A stretch of DNA of 64,000 nt from Brackiella oedipodis DSM 13743. GTDB taxonomy: Bacteria; Pseudomonadota; Gammaproteobacteria; Burkholderiales; Burkholderiaceae_B. The position numbers were made by a program, and so were the translations under genes. Below are positions 27,000 to 38,245 of this stretch, piece by piece. How positions within the stretch are numbered: the stretch's first letter is position 1; each line of letters begins with the position of its first letter. The stretch is taken from the NCBI RefSeq assembly GCF_000621025.1, contig NZ_KK211206.1:239924-303923 (forward strand), in the 5' to 3' direction. The notes below the pieces were generated by a model, which saw only the letters and a program-made list of their open reading frames with translations, was not told the origin of the DNA and did not search any database.

Positions 27000-29507
27000 C
27001 TAGTGTTTGGTACTGGCCTGATTGCTATGCTCGCCACTCTCATTGCGCATAAGAGCTTTGCGAGTGAGCTCAGCAATTTGAGCCTCGGTTAATGGCTCAG
27101 GTAAACGCTCTAACGCCACTTCCAACACTTTGTCAATCCAACGCACTGGAATAATCTCCAATTTGTTTTTGACTTTGTCTGGGATCTCACTGAGATCTTT
27201 GACATTTTCTTCGGGAATGAGGACCGTTTTGATGCCGCCTCTGTGTGCCGCTAAGAGTTTCTCTTTGAGACCACCAATGGCTAGCACCTCGCCTCTTAGG
27301 GTGATTTCACCAGTCATCGCCACATCGGCACGCACTGGAATGCCAGATAAAGCTGAAATCAAGGCGGTGGTAATTGCAATCCCGGCGGAAGGACCATCCT
27401 TAGGCGTAGCCCCTTCTGGAACATGGATGTGAATGTCTTTTTTCTCAAAAACCACATCTTCAAAGCCCAGTTTGTAGGCGCGGGAACGCACAACAGTACG
27501 CGCCGCTTGCATCGATTCCTTCATGACATCACCCAGTGAACCCGTATACTGGATATTGCCTTTACCACTCATGGTAGCGACCTCAATGGTGAGTAAATCA
27601 CCGCCCACTTCGGTCCATGCTAAACCAGTGACTTGACCGACTTGGTTTTCTTTTTCGGCCATACCGAAATTGAACTTGCGCACACCTAAGTACTTATCAA
27701 GGTTTTTGGCATTGACCTTGACCGTTTTAGACGTCGCTTTAGTGCTAGATTTTGTGCTAGCTTTAGTCGCCTTTTTGCTGCGAGGGTTAGAGGCTTTGGC
27801 CGCATCCTCAGCCAGTGAGACCTCTTTGACAACTTTACGACAAATTTTAGAAATCTCACGTTCCAAACCACGAACCCCCGCTTCACGTGTGTAGTAACGC
27901 ACAATATCACGGATCGCGGTCTCTGCAATCTCTAACTCCTCTGGTTTAAGACCGTTATTTTTGAGGAGTTTAGGAATTAAGTGATCTTGAGCAATGTGGA
28001 TTTTTTCGTCCTCGGTATAGCCAGATAAACGAATCACCTCCATGCGGTCCAATAAGGCCGCTGGGATATCCAGGGTATTACTGGTAGCCACAAACATCAC
28101 ATCAGATAAATCGTAATCAACCTCGGTGTAATGATCTTGGAACGTATGGTTTTGTTCTGGGTCCAGTACTTCGAGTAAGGCCGAAGCTGGATCACCTCTA
28201 AAGTCCATACCAAGTTTGTCGATTTCATCCAATAAAAAAAGTGGATTACGGACACCTACCTTGCTCATGTTTTGGAGGATTTTGCCAGGCATGGCACCAA
28301 TATAGGTACGACGATGACCTCGAATTTCGGCCTCGTCTCGGACGCCCCCTAAAGCCATACGCACGTATTTGCGGTTAGTGGCTTTGGCGATTGATTGGCC
28401 AAGCGACGTCTTACCGACCCCCGGAGGCCCCACTAAACATAGAATCGGTGCTTTAAGTTTACCGACCCGATTTTGGACAGCGAGATATTCGATAATGCGT
28501 TCTTTGACACGTTCTAGACCATAGTGATCCGCGTTCAATATGTCCTCAGCATTGCTCAGTGAATGGCTGACACGACTTTTTTTCTTCCAAGGCAAATCTA
28601 CTAGCACATCAATGTAGTTACGCACCACACTCGCCTCGGCCGACATCGGCGACATGAGTTTGAGTTTTTTGAATTCAGACAACGCCTTTTCTTCGACCTC
28701 TTTAGGCATTTGTGCTTTTTTGATTTTGCTCTCAAGCTCGTCAAGATCAGCACCGTCCTCGCCCTCACCAAGTTCTTTTTGGATGGCTTTGACTTGCTCA
28801 TTGAGATAATAGTCGCGTTGGCTTTTTTCCATTTGTTGCTTAACACGACCACGGATGCGTCTTTCGGACTGCAGAATTTGGATCTCACCACCGATGTGGC
28901 CAAGGATACGCTCTAAGCGCTCAGTCACATTCGTGAGCTCAAGCAATTGTTGCTTTTCTTCTTGCTTGATCGGCATATGCGCGCAAATTGTATCGGCTAA
29001 AGCATCGGCGTCATCAATCGCATTGATATTGTTGGAGACTTCGGGTGGGATTTTTTTGTTGAGTTTGACGTAATGGTCAAATTGCTCGAGGATCATGCGA
29101 CGTAAAGCTTCGGTTTCGTCGGCATGCGCAGCCACCTCTGTAGGCACGGGCTGGGCTTGCGCCACAAAATACTCGCCATTGTCCTTAATGGCACTAATAT
29201 CGGCACGCTCTGTACCCTCGACCAGCACCTTAATGGTACCGTCTGGTAGTTTGAGCAATTGCAAGATATTCGCAAACACACCCATGCTGTAGATATCTTC
29301 GGCTTTTGGATCATCCTCACTCGCCGTTTTTTGGGCCACTAAAATGACCTCTTTACCGTGTTCCTCGGTGGCTGCTTCGAGAGCGCTAATAGATCGCGCG
29401 CGACCCACGAAGAGCGGAATCACCATATGTGGAAAGACCACCACGTCGCGTAATGGCAAGACAGGTAATTCTTTGCTGGTTGTCATCGTTGTATCTTTTG
29501 TAGTCAT
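27000..29507 (-). CDS. lon: ATP-dependent Lon protease
   Basis: Cytosolic AAA+ protease for misfolded and regulatory proteins. 835 residues against 784 in E. coli. Order: N-terminal LON domain ([19 protein letters not shown]), AAA+ module with Walker [13 protein letters not shown] and Walker [10 protein letters not shown], then the protease domain with catalytic Ser in [10 protein letters not shown] and Lys in [15 protein letters not shown] Lys/Thr/Ser-rich insert of about 30 residues ([20 protein letters not shown]) separates the AAA+ and protease domains. A sigma-32 promoter match lies upstream, so heat-shock control is likely. Confidence 0.96.
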   Translation of the reverse strand: MTTKDTTMTTSKELPVLPLRDVVVFPHMVIPLFVGRARSISALEAATEEHGKEVILVAQKTASEDDPKAEDIYSMGVFANILQLLKLPDGTIKVLVEGTERADISAIKDNGEYFVAQAQPVPTEVAAHADETEALRRMILEQFDHYVKLNKKIPPEVSNNINAIDDADALADTICAHMPIKQEEKQQLLELTNVTERLERILGHIGGEIQILQSERRIRGRVKQQMEKSQRDYYLNEQVKAIQKELGEGEDGADLDELESKIKKAQMPKEVEEKALSEFKKLKLMSPMSAEASVVRNYIDVLVDLPWKKKSRVSHSLSNAEDILNADHYGLERVKERIIEYLAVQNRVGKLKAPILCLVGPPGVGKTSLGQSIAKATNRKYVRMALGGVRDEAEIRGHRRTYIGAMPGKILQNMSKVGVRNPLFLLDEIDKLGMDFRGDPASALLEVLDPEQNHTFQDHYTEVDYDLSDVMFVATSNTLDIPAALLDRMEVIRLSGYTEDEKIHIAQDHLIPKLLKNNGLKPEELEIAETAIRDIVRYYTREAGVRGLEREISKICRKVVKEVSLAEDAAKASNPRSKKATKASTKSSTKATSKTVKVNAKNLDKYLGVRKFNFGMAEKENQVGQVTGLAWTEVGGDLLTIEVATMSGKGNIQYTGSLGDVMKESMQAARTVVRSRAYKLGFEDVVFEKKDIHIHVPEGATPKDGPSAGIAITTALISALSGIPVRADVAMTGEITLRGEVLAIGGLKEKLLAAHRGGIKTVLIPEENVKDLSEIPDKVKNKLEIIPVRWIDKVLEVALERLPEPLTEAQIAELTRKALMRNESGEHSNQASTKH

Positions 29508-29544
29508 ATAATAATTGTCCTAAAAGACAGTATAGATACATAAA

Positions 29545-29572
29545 ATATGGGGCTCGAAAGATGAATTTCAAG
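29545..29572 (-). promoter_or_regulatory. Sigma-32 (RpoH) heat-shock promoter of lon
   Basis: On the minus strand CTTGAAA (29572-29566) is followed after exactly 13 bp by CCCCATAT (29552-29545), a full match to the RpoH consensus. The start site would fall about 30 bases before the lon ATG. The same bases form an inverted repeat ATGGGGCT/AGCCCCAT (29547-29554 with 29571-29578) followed by ATTTTA, so it may also act as a weak terminator after clpX. Confidence 0.8.
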
Positions 29573-29639
29573 CCCCATTTAAAGTGCAGAATAACTAAGT
29601 ATACGTGTCTTAGATCATCACGATAATCACGTTATTTAG

Positions 29640-30962
29640 TTAGGATGCTTTGTCACGTGCTGGCTGTTCAGCATCATTTGAAGAAGGCTTAGCACTTAGT
29701 TTATCACTTGCTGGCTTAGCACGATAACTTAAGGAGGGTTTGGCTTGACCGAGTACAGCCACCTTGGTCAAGGTAACTTTTTTGACATCCTCAAGGGAAG
29801 GCAAATCAAACATCGTATCCATCAAGCTTGCCTCAACAATCGAGCGTAGACCACGGGCTCCCGTCTTGCGAGCAATGGCTTTTTCGGCAATGGCACGCAG
29901 AGCCTCGTCAGTGACTTCAAGCTCCACATCTTCCATTTTCAATAATTGCTGATATTGCTTGATCAAAGCGTTTTTGGGTTCCGTCAGGATTTTGACTAAA
30001 GCATCGGTATCAAGCTCTTGTAAGGTCGCCAATACTGGCAGACGGCCTACTAACTCAGGGATCAAGCCGAATTTAATAATATCTTCAGGTTCGACCATGC
30101 TGAAAATTTGACCCACGCTTTTGTCGGACTTGGCTTGGACAGACGCTGAGAAACCGATGCCGGATTTTTCGGTACGGTTTTGAACCACTTTTTCGAGACC
30201 ATCAAACGCGCCACCGACAATAAAGAGAATATTGGTGGTGTCGACTTGGATGAAGTCTTGGTTAGGATGTTTCCGTCCACCTTGAGGTGCCACAGAAGCC
30301 ACTGTACCCTCAATTAATTTGAGTAGGGCTTGTTGCACCCCCTCACCTGATACATCGCGAGTAATCGAAGGATTCTCTGACTTGCGTGAGATTTTGTCGA
30401 TCTCATCGATATAAATAATCGCTTGTTGCGCTTTATCGATATCGTAATCGCAGTTCTGTAATAGTTTGGTGATGATATTTTCAACATCTTCACCAACATA
30501 TCCAGCTTCAGTTAAGGTGGTGGCATCGGCCATGACAAAGGGCACATCAATCATGCGCGCCAAACTTTGTGCCAGTAATGTTTTGCCGGAGCCCGTCGGA
30601 CCAATCAATAATATATTACTCTTAGAGAGCTCAACGCTATCTTCGGATTTATGACCTTGATGTCGAATCCGTTTGTAATGGTTGTAGACAGCCACGGACA
30701 GATTACGTTTTGGAATTTCTTGACCAATCACGTATTGATCAAGAAACGCCTTAATCTCGTGAGGTTTAGGCAATTCCTTCTCTATGCCTTCCTTTAAGGA
30801 TTCCTGCTCTCTTTCCTCGAGTAGATTAAAGCTTTCATGCACACATTCATCACAAATAAAGGTGTGGCCCAACCCCGAAATCATTTGATTGACTTCGGAT
30901 GCTGACTTATTACAAAAGCTACAAACCATTTCGTCTTTGTCTGACTTTTTTTTGTCTACCAT
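29640..30962 (-). CDS. clpX: ATP-dependent Clp protease ATP-binding subunit ClpX
   Basis: AAA+ unfoldase that feeds ClpP. 440 residues from ATG 30962, one base after the clpP stop; a TTG four codons upstream is the only alternative. The zinc-binding domain has Cys14, Cys17, Cys37 and Cys40 (CSFC…CDEC); Walker A GPTGSGKT at 121-128, Walker [10 protein letters not shown], and the ClpP-contact and sensor motifs GFDGLE-like and GARGLRSI follow. The C-terminal 30 residues are a charged tail. Middle member of tig-clpP-clpX. Confidence 0.97.
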   Translation of the reverse strand: MVDKKKSDKDEMVCSFCNKSASEVNQMISGLGHTFICDECVHESFNLLEEREQESLKEGIEKELPKPHEIKAFLDQYVIGQEIPKRNLSVAVYNHYKRIRHQGHKSEDSVELSKSNILLIGPTGSGKTLLAQSLARMIDVPFVMADATTLTEAGYVGEDVENIITKLLQNCDYDIDKAQQAIIYIDEIDKISRKSENPSITRDVSGEGVQQALLKLIEGTVASVAPQGGRKHPNQDFIQVDTTNILFIVGGAFDGLEKVVQNRTEKSGIGFSASVQAKSDKSVGQIFSMVEPEDIIKFGLIPELVGRLPVLATLQELDTDALVKILTEPKNALIKQYQQLLKMEDVELEVTDEALRAIAEKAIARKTGARGLRSIVEASLMDTMFDLPSLEDVKKVTLTKVAVLGQAKPSLSYRAKPASDKLSAKPSSNDAEQPARDKAS

Positions 30963-30963
30963 G

Positions 30964-31623
30964 CTATAACTCAACGTCGCGAGATTCTAAAACTTGATCC
31001 ACTAACCCAAATTCTTTGGCTTTGAGAGGGTCCATGTAGTTATCACGCTCAGTATGTTGGCGGATTTCTTCGATAGGTTGCCCTGTGTGTTTGGCCAAGA
31101 TACCATTGAGGCGATCACGCAAGCTAAGAATTTCTTTGGCTTGAATCTCTATGTCTGTGGCCTGACCCTGAGCACCGCCAAGGGGCTGGTGAATCATAAT
31201 GCGAGAATTCGGCAAGCTATAACGCTTACCTGGCGCACCCGCACATAATAAAAAGGCACCCATACTCGCCGCTAGCCCCGTACATAGGGTAGAAACTTCG
31301 GGTTTAATAAATTGCATGGTGTCATAAATCCCCAGGCCGGCATAAACACCGCCACCCGGAGAATTAATATATAAAGACACATCTTTATCAGGGTTTTCTG
31401 ACTCTAGGAACAGCAATTGAGCAACTACTAAATTAGCCGTTTGATCATTTACCTGTCCGACTAAAAAGATGACTCGCTCTTTGAGGAGGCGAGAATAAAT
31501 ATCATAGGAGCGCTCACCGCGACCCGATTGCTCAATCACCATAGGGATATAGCCGAGGCTTGATGGGCGCACGGACTCATCCCCATGGATGCTGGCATAA
31601 AAATCAGTAAACTTACTAGACAT
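30964..31623 (-). CDS. clpP: ATP-dependent Clp protease proteolytic subunit ClpP
   Basis: Serine protease forming the double heptamer. 219 residues with the catalytic triad Ser120 (GLAASMGA), His145 ([10 protein letters not shown]) and Asp194 (TERDNYM). The N-terminal stretch of about 20 residues before YIPMVIEQ is the usual processed region. Its ATG follows the tig stop with no intervening base, and clpX starts one base after its own stop. Confidence 0.97.
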   Translation of the reverse strand: MSSKFTDFYASIHGDESVRPSSLGYIPMVIEQSGRGERSYDIYSRLLKERVIFLVGQVNDQTANLVVAQLLFLESENPDKDVSLYINSPGGGVYAGLGIYDTMQFIKPEVSTLCTGLAASMGAFLLCAGAPGKRYSLPNSRIMIHQPLGGAQGQATDIEIQAKEILSLRDRLNGILAKHTGQPIEEIRQHTERDNYMDPLKAKEFGLVDQVLESRDVEL

Positions 31624-32934
31624 TTAGGCTTGTCCCATAATTTCTTTGAAAGGAATCTCTTCTTCTTTGACCTTAGCTTTAGAGAGTACAAAATCAATCA
31701 CATTGTCTTCTAGAACTAAGGCTTCAATTTCGGCACGACGTTGCGCATCGGTCAAGTAGTAAGTCACTACCTCTTCTGGTTTTTCGTAGTTTTGGGCAAA
31801 CTCGTTGATTTTGGCTTTGACTTGCTCAGGTTTAGCTTGGAGGTTTTCTTTTTCGACTAACTCAGACACTAATAAACCTAAACGCACACGACGCTCTGCC
31901 TCAGCTTTGAACAGCTCAGCAGGCAAATCCATTTGTTCTGGATTAGGAACACCACGGGCTTTAAGCTCTTCGCGAGCCGCTTGAATACGGTGTGCAACTT
32001 CGTTTTGAACCAAAGCGGCTGGCACATCAAAGTTCGTCGCTTTAGCGATAGCGTCCATGGTTGCGGATTTGGTGCGGTTTTTAGCGCGGTTTTCGGCTTC
32101 ACGAGCAATGTTGTCTTTGATTTCTGCTTTGAGTTTCTCGATATCGCCCTCTTCTTGACCGAGAGATTTAGCAAATTCGCTATCAATTTCTGGCAATACG
32201 GGGGCTTCGACTTTTTTCATGGTGAGCGTAAATTCTGCTGTTTTGCCCGCCACTTCTTTACCGTGATAATCCTCTGGGAAGGCTAAGTCAAATTTAGTTT
32301 CTTCGCCTTTTTTGAGGCCTTGAGCGGCCTTGTCAAATTCTGGCAACATTTGACCTTGACCAACTAGGAAAACAAAATCACTGGCCTTACCACCTTCGAA
32401 TTCTTCACCATCGATACGGCCCACAAAGTCAACCGTGCAACGATCCTCGGCTTGAGAAGCACGATCAGTTTCTTGATATTGAGCACGTTGTTTACGAAGA
32501 ATATCGAGTGTATCTTGCACCTCAGCGTCAGTCACTTTGCATTCGTATTTAGTAGTTTCTACTTGGCTAAGATCAGGCAATTCGATTTCTGGGAACACTT
32601 CAAATTTAGCTGTAAAAGCTAATTGACCTTCTTCACCCTTTTCGTCACCGGCTTCTTTGGGCTCGATAGAGGGTTGACCAGCTACCTTGAGGTCAGATTC
32701 TTGAACGGCTTTACTAAAGGCTTCGCCGACTTTTTGGTTAATCACATCAAAACGCACGCTAGGACCGTGGCTGCGCTCAATCACAGATAAAGGCGCTTTA
32801 CCAGGTCGGAAACCTTGCACTTTAGCCTTACGTGCAACTTGTTGTAGTTGTTTTTTTACTTCTGCCTCGATATCAGCGGATGAGACAATCAAATCAACCT
32901 GACGTTGCAGGCCTTCAAGTTTTTGTACTTGCAT
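31624..32934 (-). CDS. tig: Trigger factor (ribosome-associated chaperone/PPIase)
   Basis: 436 residues. The ribosome-docking signature GFRPGKAPLSVIE is at residues 41-53, in the N-terminal domain; the FKBP-like PPIase domain (about 150-240) contains VDFVGRIDGEEFEGGKASDFVFLVGQG in segments; the C-terminal chaperone domain is long and helical. First gene of tig-clpP-clpX. The 143 bases upstream to the small lipoprotein gene are AT-rich and probably hold the promoter, but I could not fix one with confidence. Confidence 0.96.
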   Translation of the reverse strand: MQVQKLEGLQRQVDLIVSSADIEAEVKKQLQQVARKAKVQGFRPGKAPLSVIERSHGPSVRFDVINQKVGEAFSKAVQESDLKVAGQPSIEPKEAGDEKGEEGQLAFTAKFEVFPEIELPDLSQVETTKYECKVTDAEVQDTLDILRKQRAQYQETDRASQAEDRCTVDFVGRIDGEEFEGGKASDFVFLVGQGQMLPEFDKAAQGLKKGEETKFDLAFPEDYHGKEVAGKTAEFTLTMKKVEAPVLPEIDSEFAKSLGQEEGDIEKLKAEIKDNIAREAENRAKNRTKSATMDAIAKATNFDVPAALVQNEVAHRIQAAREELKARGVPNPEQMDLPAELFKAEAERRVRLGLLVSELVEKENLQAKPEQVKAKINEFAQNYEKPEEVVTYYLTDAQRRAEIEALVLEDNVIDFVLSKAKVKEEEIPFKEIMGQA

Positions 32935-33077
32935 GTGTTTTTACCTTTGTAATTAAACTTATAATCTTTAACTGGGTTAAGTAAATAACCTATTATTCTA
33001 CCTAAAAATACTAAAAAAAACTGTATTGTTGTGGCTTGCTTAAGAATCGTTATGTACCCTAAACGTCAATAAAGCGC

Positions 33078-33224
33078 CTAAAAACTATATCCCGTTCCTA
33101 AACCCAGACCTGCACCATTATTATTGCCAAAAAAGTAGCCACCTAATGTATCACAGGCCGTTAAGCTGCTCATCAGCGCCAAGCAACACAGTAGTTTACA
33201 CAGCGTTCGTAAATATTTTTTCAT
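33078..33224 (-). CDS. Small lipoprotein of 48 residues, Gly/Asn-rich
   Basis: Short reading frame between sdaA and tig. ATG 33224 opens MKKYLRTLCKLLCCLALMS, a lysine-started hydrophobic signal, then the lipobox SLTAC with lipid Cys24. The mature peptide is only 25 residues, DTLGGYFFGNNNGAGLGLG and a short end, ending in TAG at 33078. It begins 27 bases after the sdaA stop on the same strand. Composition and lipobox make it a credible gene despite its size; it resembles small YfhG/entericidin-like lipoproteins only in general form, and function is unknown. Confidence 0.6.
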   Translation of the reverse strand: MKKYLRTLCKLLCCLALMSSLTACDTLGGYFFGNNNGAGLGLGTGYSF

Positions 33225-33251
33225 GGTTAATGAAGATGTATTAGTGAAGGC

Positions 33252-34628
33252 CTAACATTCAGTGATATTTACCGCGAGGCCGCCTTGAGAGGTTTCTTTA
33301 TAGATACTCATCATATCTCTGCCAGTTTGTAACATGGTGGCAATGACTTTATCAAGAGAGATCACATGCTCTCCATCACCACGCAACGCCATATGGGAAG
33401 CATTGATAGCTTTGACGGCGCCCATCGCATTGCGTTCAATGCACGGTACTTGCACCAAACCACCAATCGGATCGCAAGTCATGCCTAGATTATGTTCCAT
33501 CCCAATTTCGGCGGCATTTTCGACCTGTTCGATGCTACCCCCTTGAACGGCTGTAAGGGCCGCCGCGGCCATGGAGCAGGCCACGCCGACTTCACCCTGA
33601 CAACCCACTTCGGCCCCAGAAATCGAGGCATTTTCTTTATAAAGAATACCAATCGCCGCCGCCGTGAGTAGAAATTCCAGCACTTTTTGTTGGCTATCTT
33701 CAATATCGTGGAACTTGGTATAAAAATGCAGTACGGCCGGTATTACGCCAGCCGCGCCGTTGGTCGGCGCCGTCACAATCCGACCCCCAGAGGCATTCTC
33801 TTCATTGACTGAGATGGCAAACAGATTGACCCAATCCATCATATAGAACGCTTCGTTGTGATTGACGTCATTTTTTTGTAAAAATTTATATAAGGTCGGT
33901 GCACGCCGTTTAACATTAAAACCACCTGGCAGCACGCCTTCGGTTTGTAGGCCACGATCAACACAGGCTTGCATGGTGTTCCAAATGCGCATCACTCCAT
34001 CAATGATTTCTTGCTCTGAGCGCATGGCGAGCTCGTTTTTCATCATCAGTTGCGCGATAGTTAAACTATTTTTTCGGCACAACTCCAATAAATTACGGGA
34101 GGATTTAAAAGCATACGGTACTTCGATAGTCGCTTCGGGTTCGTCGGCATTGAGCTCGTCTTTATCGACGACAAAACCACCACCAATAGAAAAATACTCG
34201 CGTTGTAGTAACACATTGCCGTTTTCATCAAAGGCCTCACAACGCATACCATTAGGATGTTCGGGCAGACTATCAAAGGCATTTAAAATCAAATCGGTAT
34301 TTTCATCGAAATCGATTTTGTGTGCTTGCAATAGATTCACACTCATGGTTTCACGGGTTTGCTTGACTAATTGAGGAATTAAATCCGGCTCAATTTTGTC
34401 TGGCATATGACCATATAAACCTGTGATGACGGCGGTATCACTCCCGTGACCAATCCCAGTGGAACCTAAAGAGCCAAAAAGCTGTACTTTGACGCGCTGG
34501 ACTTGTGTTAGCAGCTGCGCTTGCTGCAGCTCCTTAACAAAGCGTACAGCGGCAATCATCGGACCTACCGTGTGAGAACTCGAGGGTCCTACGCCAATTT
34601 TAAAAACATCGAAAATACTTAAGGGCAT
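33252..34628 (-). CDS. sdaA: L-serine ammonia-lyase (L-serine dehydratase), iron-sulfur type
   Basis: Deaminates L-serine to pyruvate using a [4Fe-4S] cluster. 458 residues as a single chain with the beta domain first ([20 protein letters not shown]) and the alpha domain following. Cluster cysteines are in [16 protein letters not shown] and [39 protein letters not shown] is typical. Followed by a small lipoprotein gene; 77 bases separate it from the yhdP end upstream. Confidence 0.95.
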   Translation of the reverse strand: MPLSIFDVFKIGVGPSSSHTVGPMIAAVRFVKELQQAQLLTQVQRVKVQLFGSLGSTGIGHGSDTAVITGLYGHMPDKIEPDLIPQLVKQTRETMSVNLLQAHKIDFDENTDLILNAFDSLPEHPNGMRCEAFDENGNVLLQREYFSIGGGFVVDKDELNADEPEATIEVPYAFKSSRNLLELCRKNSLTIAQLMMKNELAMRSEQEIIDGVMRIWNTMQACVDRGLQTEGVLPGGFNVKRRAPTLYKFLQKNDVNHNEAFYMMDWVNLFAISVNEENASGGRIVTAPTNGAAGVIPAVLHFYTKFHDIEDSQQKVLEFLLTAAAIGILYKENASISGAEVGCQGEVGVACSMAAAALTAVQGGSIEQVENAAEIGMEHNLGMTCDPIGGLVQVPCIERNAMGAVKAINASHMALRGDGEHVISLDKVIATMLQTGRDMMSIYKETSQGGLAVNITEC

Positions 34629-34705
34629 ATCTATACCTATATTCTATGAGCGTGCTGACCCATTGATGGTTTTAGCTTATAGTGAAGTTGGGTCGGAAAG
34701 TAGGC

Positions 34706-37700
34706 TTAGTCGAGTTGCATGGGTTTGCCATCTAGCAGCGGTTTTTGCCAAGTACCTTGAATGTGGAAATCTTGCTCGAGCGCTGATTCCAAAGGTCGTC
34801 GCAATAGCCATTGGCCTAATAAAGCCTGAGCCCCAATGATAGGATTAAAAACAATGCCCGTGGCAAGGGCAGCCCCACTTAGCTCCATGTGTGGCTTAAC
34901 ATGGGCTCGAAAATCTAATTGCTGGGTATTAAGGTGACTCTGACCATTTGCGCGAGCATCTAAAACATTACTAAATAGCTCAAACTGTTTTAAGCTCAGC
35001 AGTTGATGTTGCAATTGTATATTAAAATTGACTTTTTCAAAAGCCATACCCTCTTGCAACGTATCACGCAAATTAGAGGCAATATAAGGTAGATGGCTCA
35101 ATGCTTGTAAAGAAATCAATTGCAAGACCTGCAGTGCCTTGGAGTCTATCGCCTTAATCCGGCCTTGTTGCAGGCTCGCGTATAAATTAGCATCGAGGGT
35201 CTCTAAATGTAAATCATTGACATCGGGTACCTGCACATTAAGCGTGGCATCTGCCTTGGTTTGTGCTAAATCTTCTGTGACATCCAAGGCCTCTAGCAAC
35301 TGACCTAGGTTAGCGATTTTTAATTGACCATGCAGGCTCAAGGGCACTTGCTGCGCATGCCGTCTAAGGTCGCCTGAAGTCTGCAAACACAGCATGGCCC
35401 CACACAGATTGAAATGTTCTAAATGCCACTGCTGGTGGCCTTGCGCCTGACCTCGGATATTTAAACGACCGAGGGCGTGATCCTGATAATACAACTGATT
35501 GATTTGCACATCGAGTGCGTTGACTGGCCAGTGTTTAGAGTCAATTAAAGGCGCATCATCTGACCGAGACTTCTTGGCTTTGGTCTCCGGTGCACCTGAT
35601 TCTAGAGGCCACTTAAGATAAGCAAAACGCCCTGTCAAACGCTCGATGGCCTGTCCTGACTGTCCCTTCATTTGTAGCTGTCCTGCTAGTACGGGACTCT
35701 GTAACTGTAAGGTCCAGTGGTCTGGCGTTGGCTGCTGAGCCTTGAGTTTAAGATTGGCTACTTGATAATCATCATAAAGCAGTTGCTGAATCGCTAAATC
35801 TAGGTGCTTAAGAGGCGGCAAAATACGTTTTGAGGGGCCGCTGTCTTGGCTCTTCGATGTTTGTGGCTGATGCGCTTGCCAACTTTGCTCGAACCGCGCA
35901 AAAGCATTTTCAATGTCATTGACATTAAGGCGTTTGACTTGGCCCTGAATGCTAAACGGCGAGGCTCCTAATTGCGCCGGCTGATCAATCCCCACAGCTA
36001 CCCTATGGAAATAAGCCTGATGCTGGTCAAAAGGCTTGCCTTCCAGGCGCTCAAACAAGCCTTGCAAAGCACCTTTACCAATATCTACCTGGAGCAAAGC
36101 CTTACCCTTGCCGACCTGTTCTTGCATCTCATTCCATTGCATGAAAATTGGCAGCGGTATAACGGCCGCTTTATGTAGATCGCCGGGTAGTTTTAAGGCT
36201 AAACCTTTGAGATCAGCATGCAGTTGTGCTTTGATTTGCTGGACTTGATTAAATGCCAAATTCAAATGGTACTGGGTACTGCCCTGCATTAAATTTTGGG
36301 TTTGCATTTGCAAAAACTGACCTAAGCCTTGCGCCGTAAAACTAGCGTTTACATCTAGACTATGATTCGCTCGGCCAATATAACCCTGCATATGCCCCTT
36401 TCCACCTAAGGAGTTAAAACGTGCTGTTTTAACTTGCAACCAATGCTCGTTAAATGGCATTTCGGCCTGCAAATGTGTCACTTTAGGATAAACAGGATCG
36501 TATAAAAAGCTGGCATCGCTGACATGAATCACGCCATCGACCTCGGTGCTATCACTGTCCATGACTGGAATTTTGAGGGCCAACGGAATCATCGCCTTAC
36601 CACTGGCTTGCGCATTATCTAAATTATGGTCGAGCAGTCTTGACAGGGGCGTTTGCTTTGATAAGGCTAAAAAATCACCAAGTTCGGTATGCGCTTGGGC
36701 ATTCACATAAACTTGCGCATTGTGATTGAGCGACTCGATGCGAGCCTTAAGATCATGAAAATCAATCACGCGCTTACCTGTTTTATTGTGGGCGTAACCC
36801 AGTGGTGTCTGGAGACTGATCTGGTCTTGCTTGAACTGAAAATACCCTTGCTTCACATAAATATCGGGCCAATCATCGGCTGTGTTGGCGGGTGAAAAGT
36901 CCAATTGCAATTGCTTAAATTTGGCTTGAATATCCGCAAAACCTTGCTCGCTGTTTTCATAAGGAAAATCATCGACTAAGCCATTGATAATAAACTTACC
37001 GTCGTACATATAGCCCGATTTAAAAGCATTATCGAGCCAATCCAAAGCATCTTTTTCCATGGTTGTCGGAAAAAGCGTTGGTAAAAAAGGCAGATCCAAG
37101 TGCTTAATGCTGCCCTGTAACTTCATCCTACCATCATCATGCTCGGCTAAAGCCTGCCAATCCCCCTGAAAATGGGCTTGTAATTTGGGGTCTTGAACAT
37201 ATAAATCATCGACAAGCACCTGCCACAAATCGTGACTCTGCTTGATTTGCAAGCGATAATTCATATTCGTCAGCGCAAAACCATGTCTAAAGAGTTCATA
37301 GGCGCCAATACTAAAGCGCTTAATATGTCCCTTTAACCGAATGGGAAATTGCAATTCATCGTTTGACCAAGCCATTTCAAGTGTGCCGGGTCCTAAATGC
37401 AAGTCCTCAATTGCATCTATATCGGCCTGACCTGTATGTAGATTTTGCAGACGGATATCGGACCAAGAAAGCTGACTCTCTAGTGTCAAAGGCTGGTCTT
37501 TTTGGGGCAACTGCGCATCGATCACAAGATTTAGTGGTTCTGGCCCCATCAGCGGTGCTTGTGCCTGGGCCGTCAGGCGCATTTTTTGTTGGTGACGCCA
37601 CAAACTCACGCTCGGTAATAAAATATCTTGACTTTGCTGCCAATCCTTATCATCACGCACGCGAATGGCCAGGTGGCGCATCGTTATCTCTAAGTGATCG

Positions 37701-38245
37701 AGCCAGTTAAACCAGTCTTCTTGTTGCAATTGGCGCAAAGACTGCGTCAGAGAAAAATCACTATCGCCTGACGCTATCGCTTGCCCAGCAATCGACCACT
37801 GCCCCGCTGCATCACGCCAGGCTTGGGAGCAGATATTGTCAATGGTGAGGTTGAGGATTTTGTGATGCGGGCGCAATAACGCCGTAAAATTAAGGCCTAG
37901 ACTGACTTCATCGATGGAGAAATGCGTCGGCATCGTGGTTTGTGCCTTAGGCGCTGGCTCCTGATTGTGAGTATAAGCTTGTTCTGAGCTTTGACAATAA
38001 TCCGGCTTGGTCGAGGGAGCCGTCGAATTGGCTGCCGTCGTATTGGCGCTTTCCGGATCCAGATAAAGTTGTTTGAGCTTAAGTTGGGGTTTGAGTAAAT
38101 TATTATTGAGCTCAATATCTGTGATTTTTAGAGGAAGACCGGTCTCTTGCAAGGCCAGATCTTGCAGTTGCTCCTTCCAGTGCTGCAGATTTTGATGCAA
38201 ATAAAAGTGTAAGGCCAACCAGCCTGTTAAGATTAACAGCAGCAA
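34706..38245 (-). CDS. yhdP: YhdP-family AsmA-like envelope protein
   Basis: Large inner-membrane-anchored periplasmic protein (1179 residues from TTG 38245) of the YhdP/AsmA group, which bridges the envelope for phospholipid transport. One N-terminal membrane span, then long beta-rich DUF3971-type repeats, and the C-terminal signature IVFNPIIGAQALLGQWLLRRPLESALEQ with its closing FHIQGTW. The true start is uncertain: the frame stays open to a stop at 38351-38353 and encodes a lysine-rich KKDKKDKLKNEAKLKKIIRI leader to the membrane span; no ATG lies there, but ATT codons at 38345-38350 follow an AGGGG. Shares a divergent region with glnE, its usual neighbour in Burkholderiales. Confidence 0.85.
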   Translation of the reverse strand: MLLLILTGWLALHFYLHQNLQHWKEQLQDLALQETGLPLKITDIELNNNLLKPQLKLKQLYLDPESANTTAANSTAPSTKPDYCQSSEQAYTHNQEPAPKAQTTMPTHFSIDEVSLGLNFTALLRPHHKILNLTIDNICSQAWRDAAGQWSIAGQAIASGDSDFSLTQSLRQLQQEDWFNWLDHLEITMRHLAIRVRDDKDWQQSQDILLPSVSLWRHQQKMRLTAQAQAPLMGPEPLNLVIDAQLPQKDQPLTLESQLSWSDIRLQNLHTGQADIDAIEDLHLGPGTLEMAWSNDELQFPIRLKGHIKRFSIGAYELFRHGFALTNMNYRLQIKQSHDLWQVLVDDLYVQDPKLQAHFQGDWQALAEHDDGRMKLQGSIKHLDLPFLPTLFPTTMEKDALDWLDNAFKSGYMYDGKFIINGLVDDFPYENSEQGFADIQAKFKQLQLDFSPANTADDWPDIYVKQGYFQFKQDQISLQTPLGYAHNKTGKRVIDFHDLKARIESLNHNAQVYVNAQAHTELGDFLALSKQTPLSRLLDHNLDNAQASGKAMIPLALKIPVMDSDSTEVDGVIHVSDASFLYDPVYPKVTHLQAEMPFNEHWLQVKTARFNSLGGKGHMQGYIGRANHSLDVNASFTAQGLGQFLQMQTQNLMQGSTQYHLNLAFNQVQQIKAQLHADLKGLALKLPGDLHKAAVIPLPIFMQWNEMQEQVGKGKALLQVDIGKGALQGLFERLEGKPFDQHQAYFHRVAVGIDQPAQLGASPFSIQGQVKRLNVNDIENAFARFEQSWQAHQPQTSKSQDSGPSKRILPPLKHLDLAIQQLLYDDYQVANLKLKAQQPTPDHWTLQLQSPVLAGQLQMKGQSGQAIERLTGRFAYLKWPLESGAPETKAKKSRSDDAPLIDSKHWPVNALDVQINQLYYQDHALGRLNIRGQAQGHQQWHLEHFNLCGAMLCLQTSGDLRRHAQQVPLSLHGQLKIANLGQLLEALDVTEDLAQTKADATLNVQVPDVNDLHLETLDANLYASLQQGRIKAIDSKALQVLQLISLQALSHLPYIASNLRDTLQEGMAFEKVNFNIQLQHQLLSLKQFELFSNVLDARANGQSHLNTQQLDFRAHVKPHMELSGAALATGIVFNPIIGAQALLGQWLLRRPLESALEQDFHIQGTWQKPLLDGKPMQLD

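Noticed and set aside
37363-37710. Overlapping frames on both strands inside yhdP
   Set aside because: yhdP is continuous with family features at both ends; these frames have no start signals and look like shadows.
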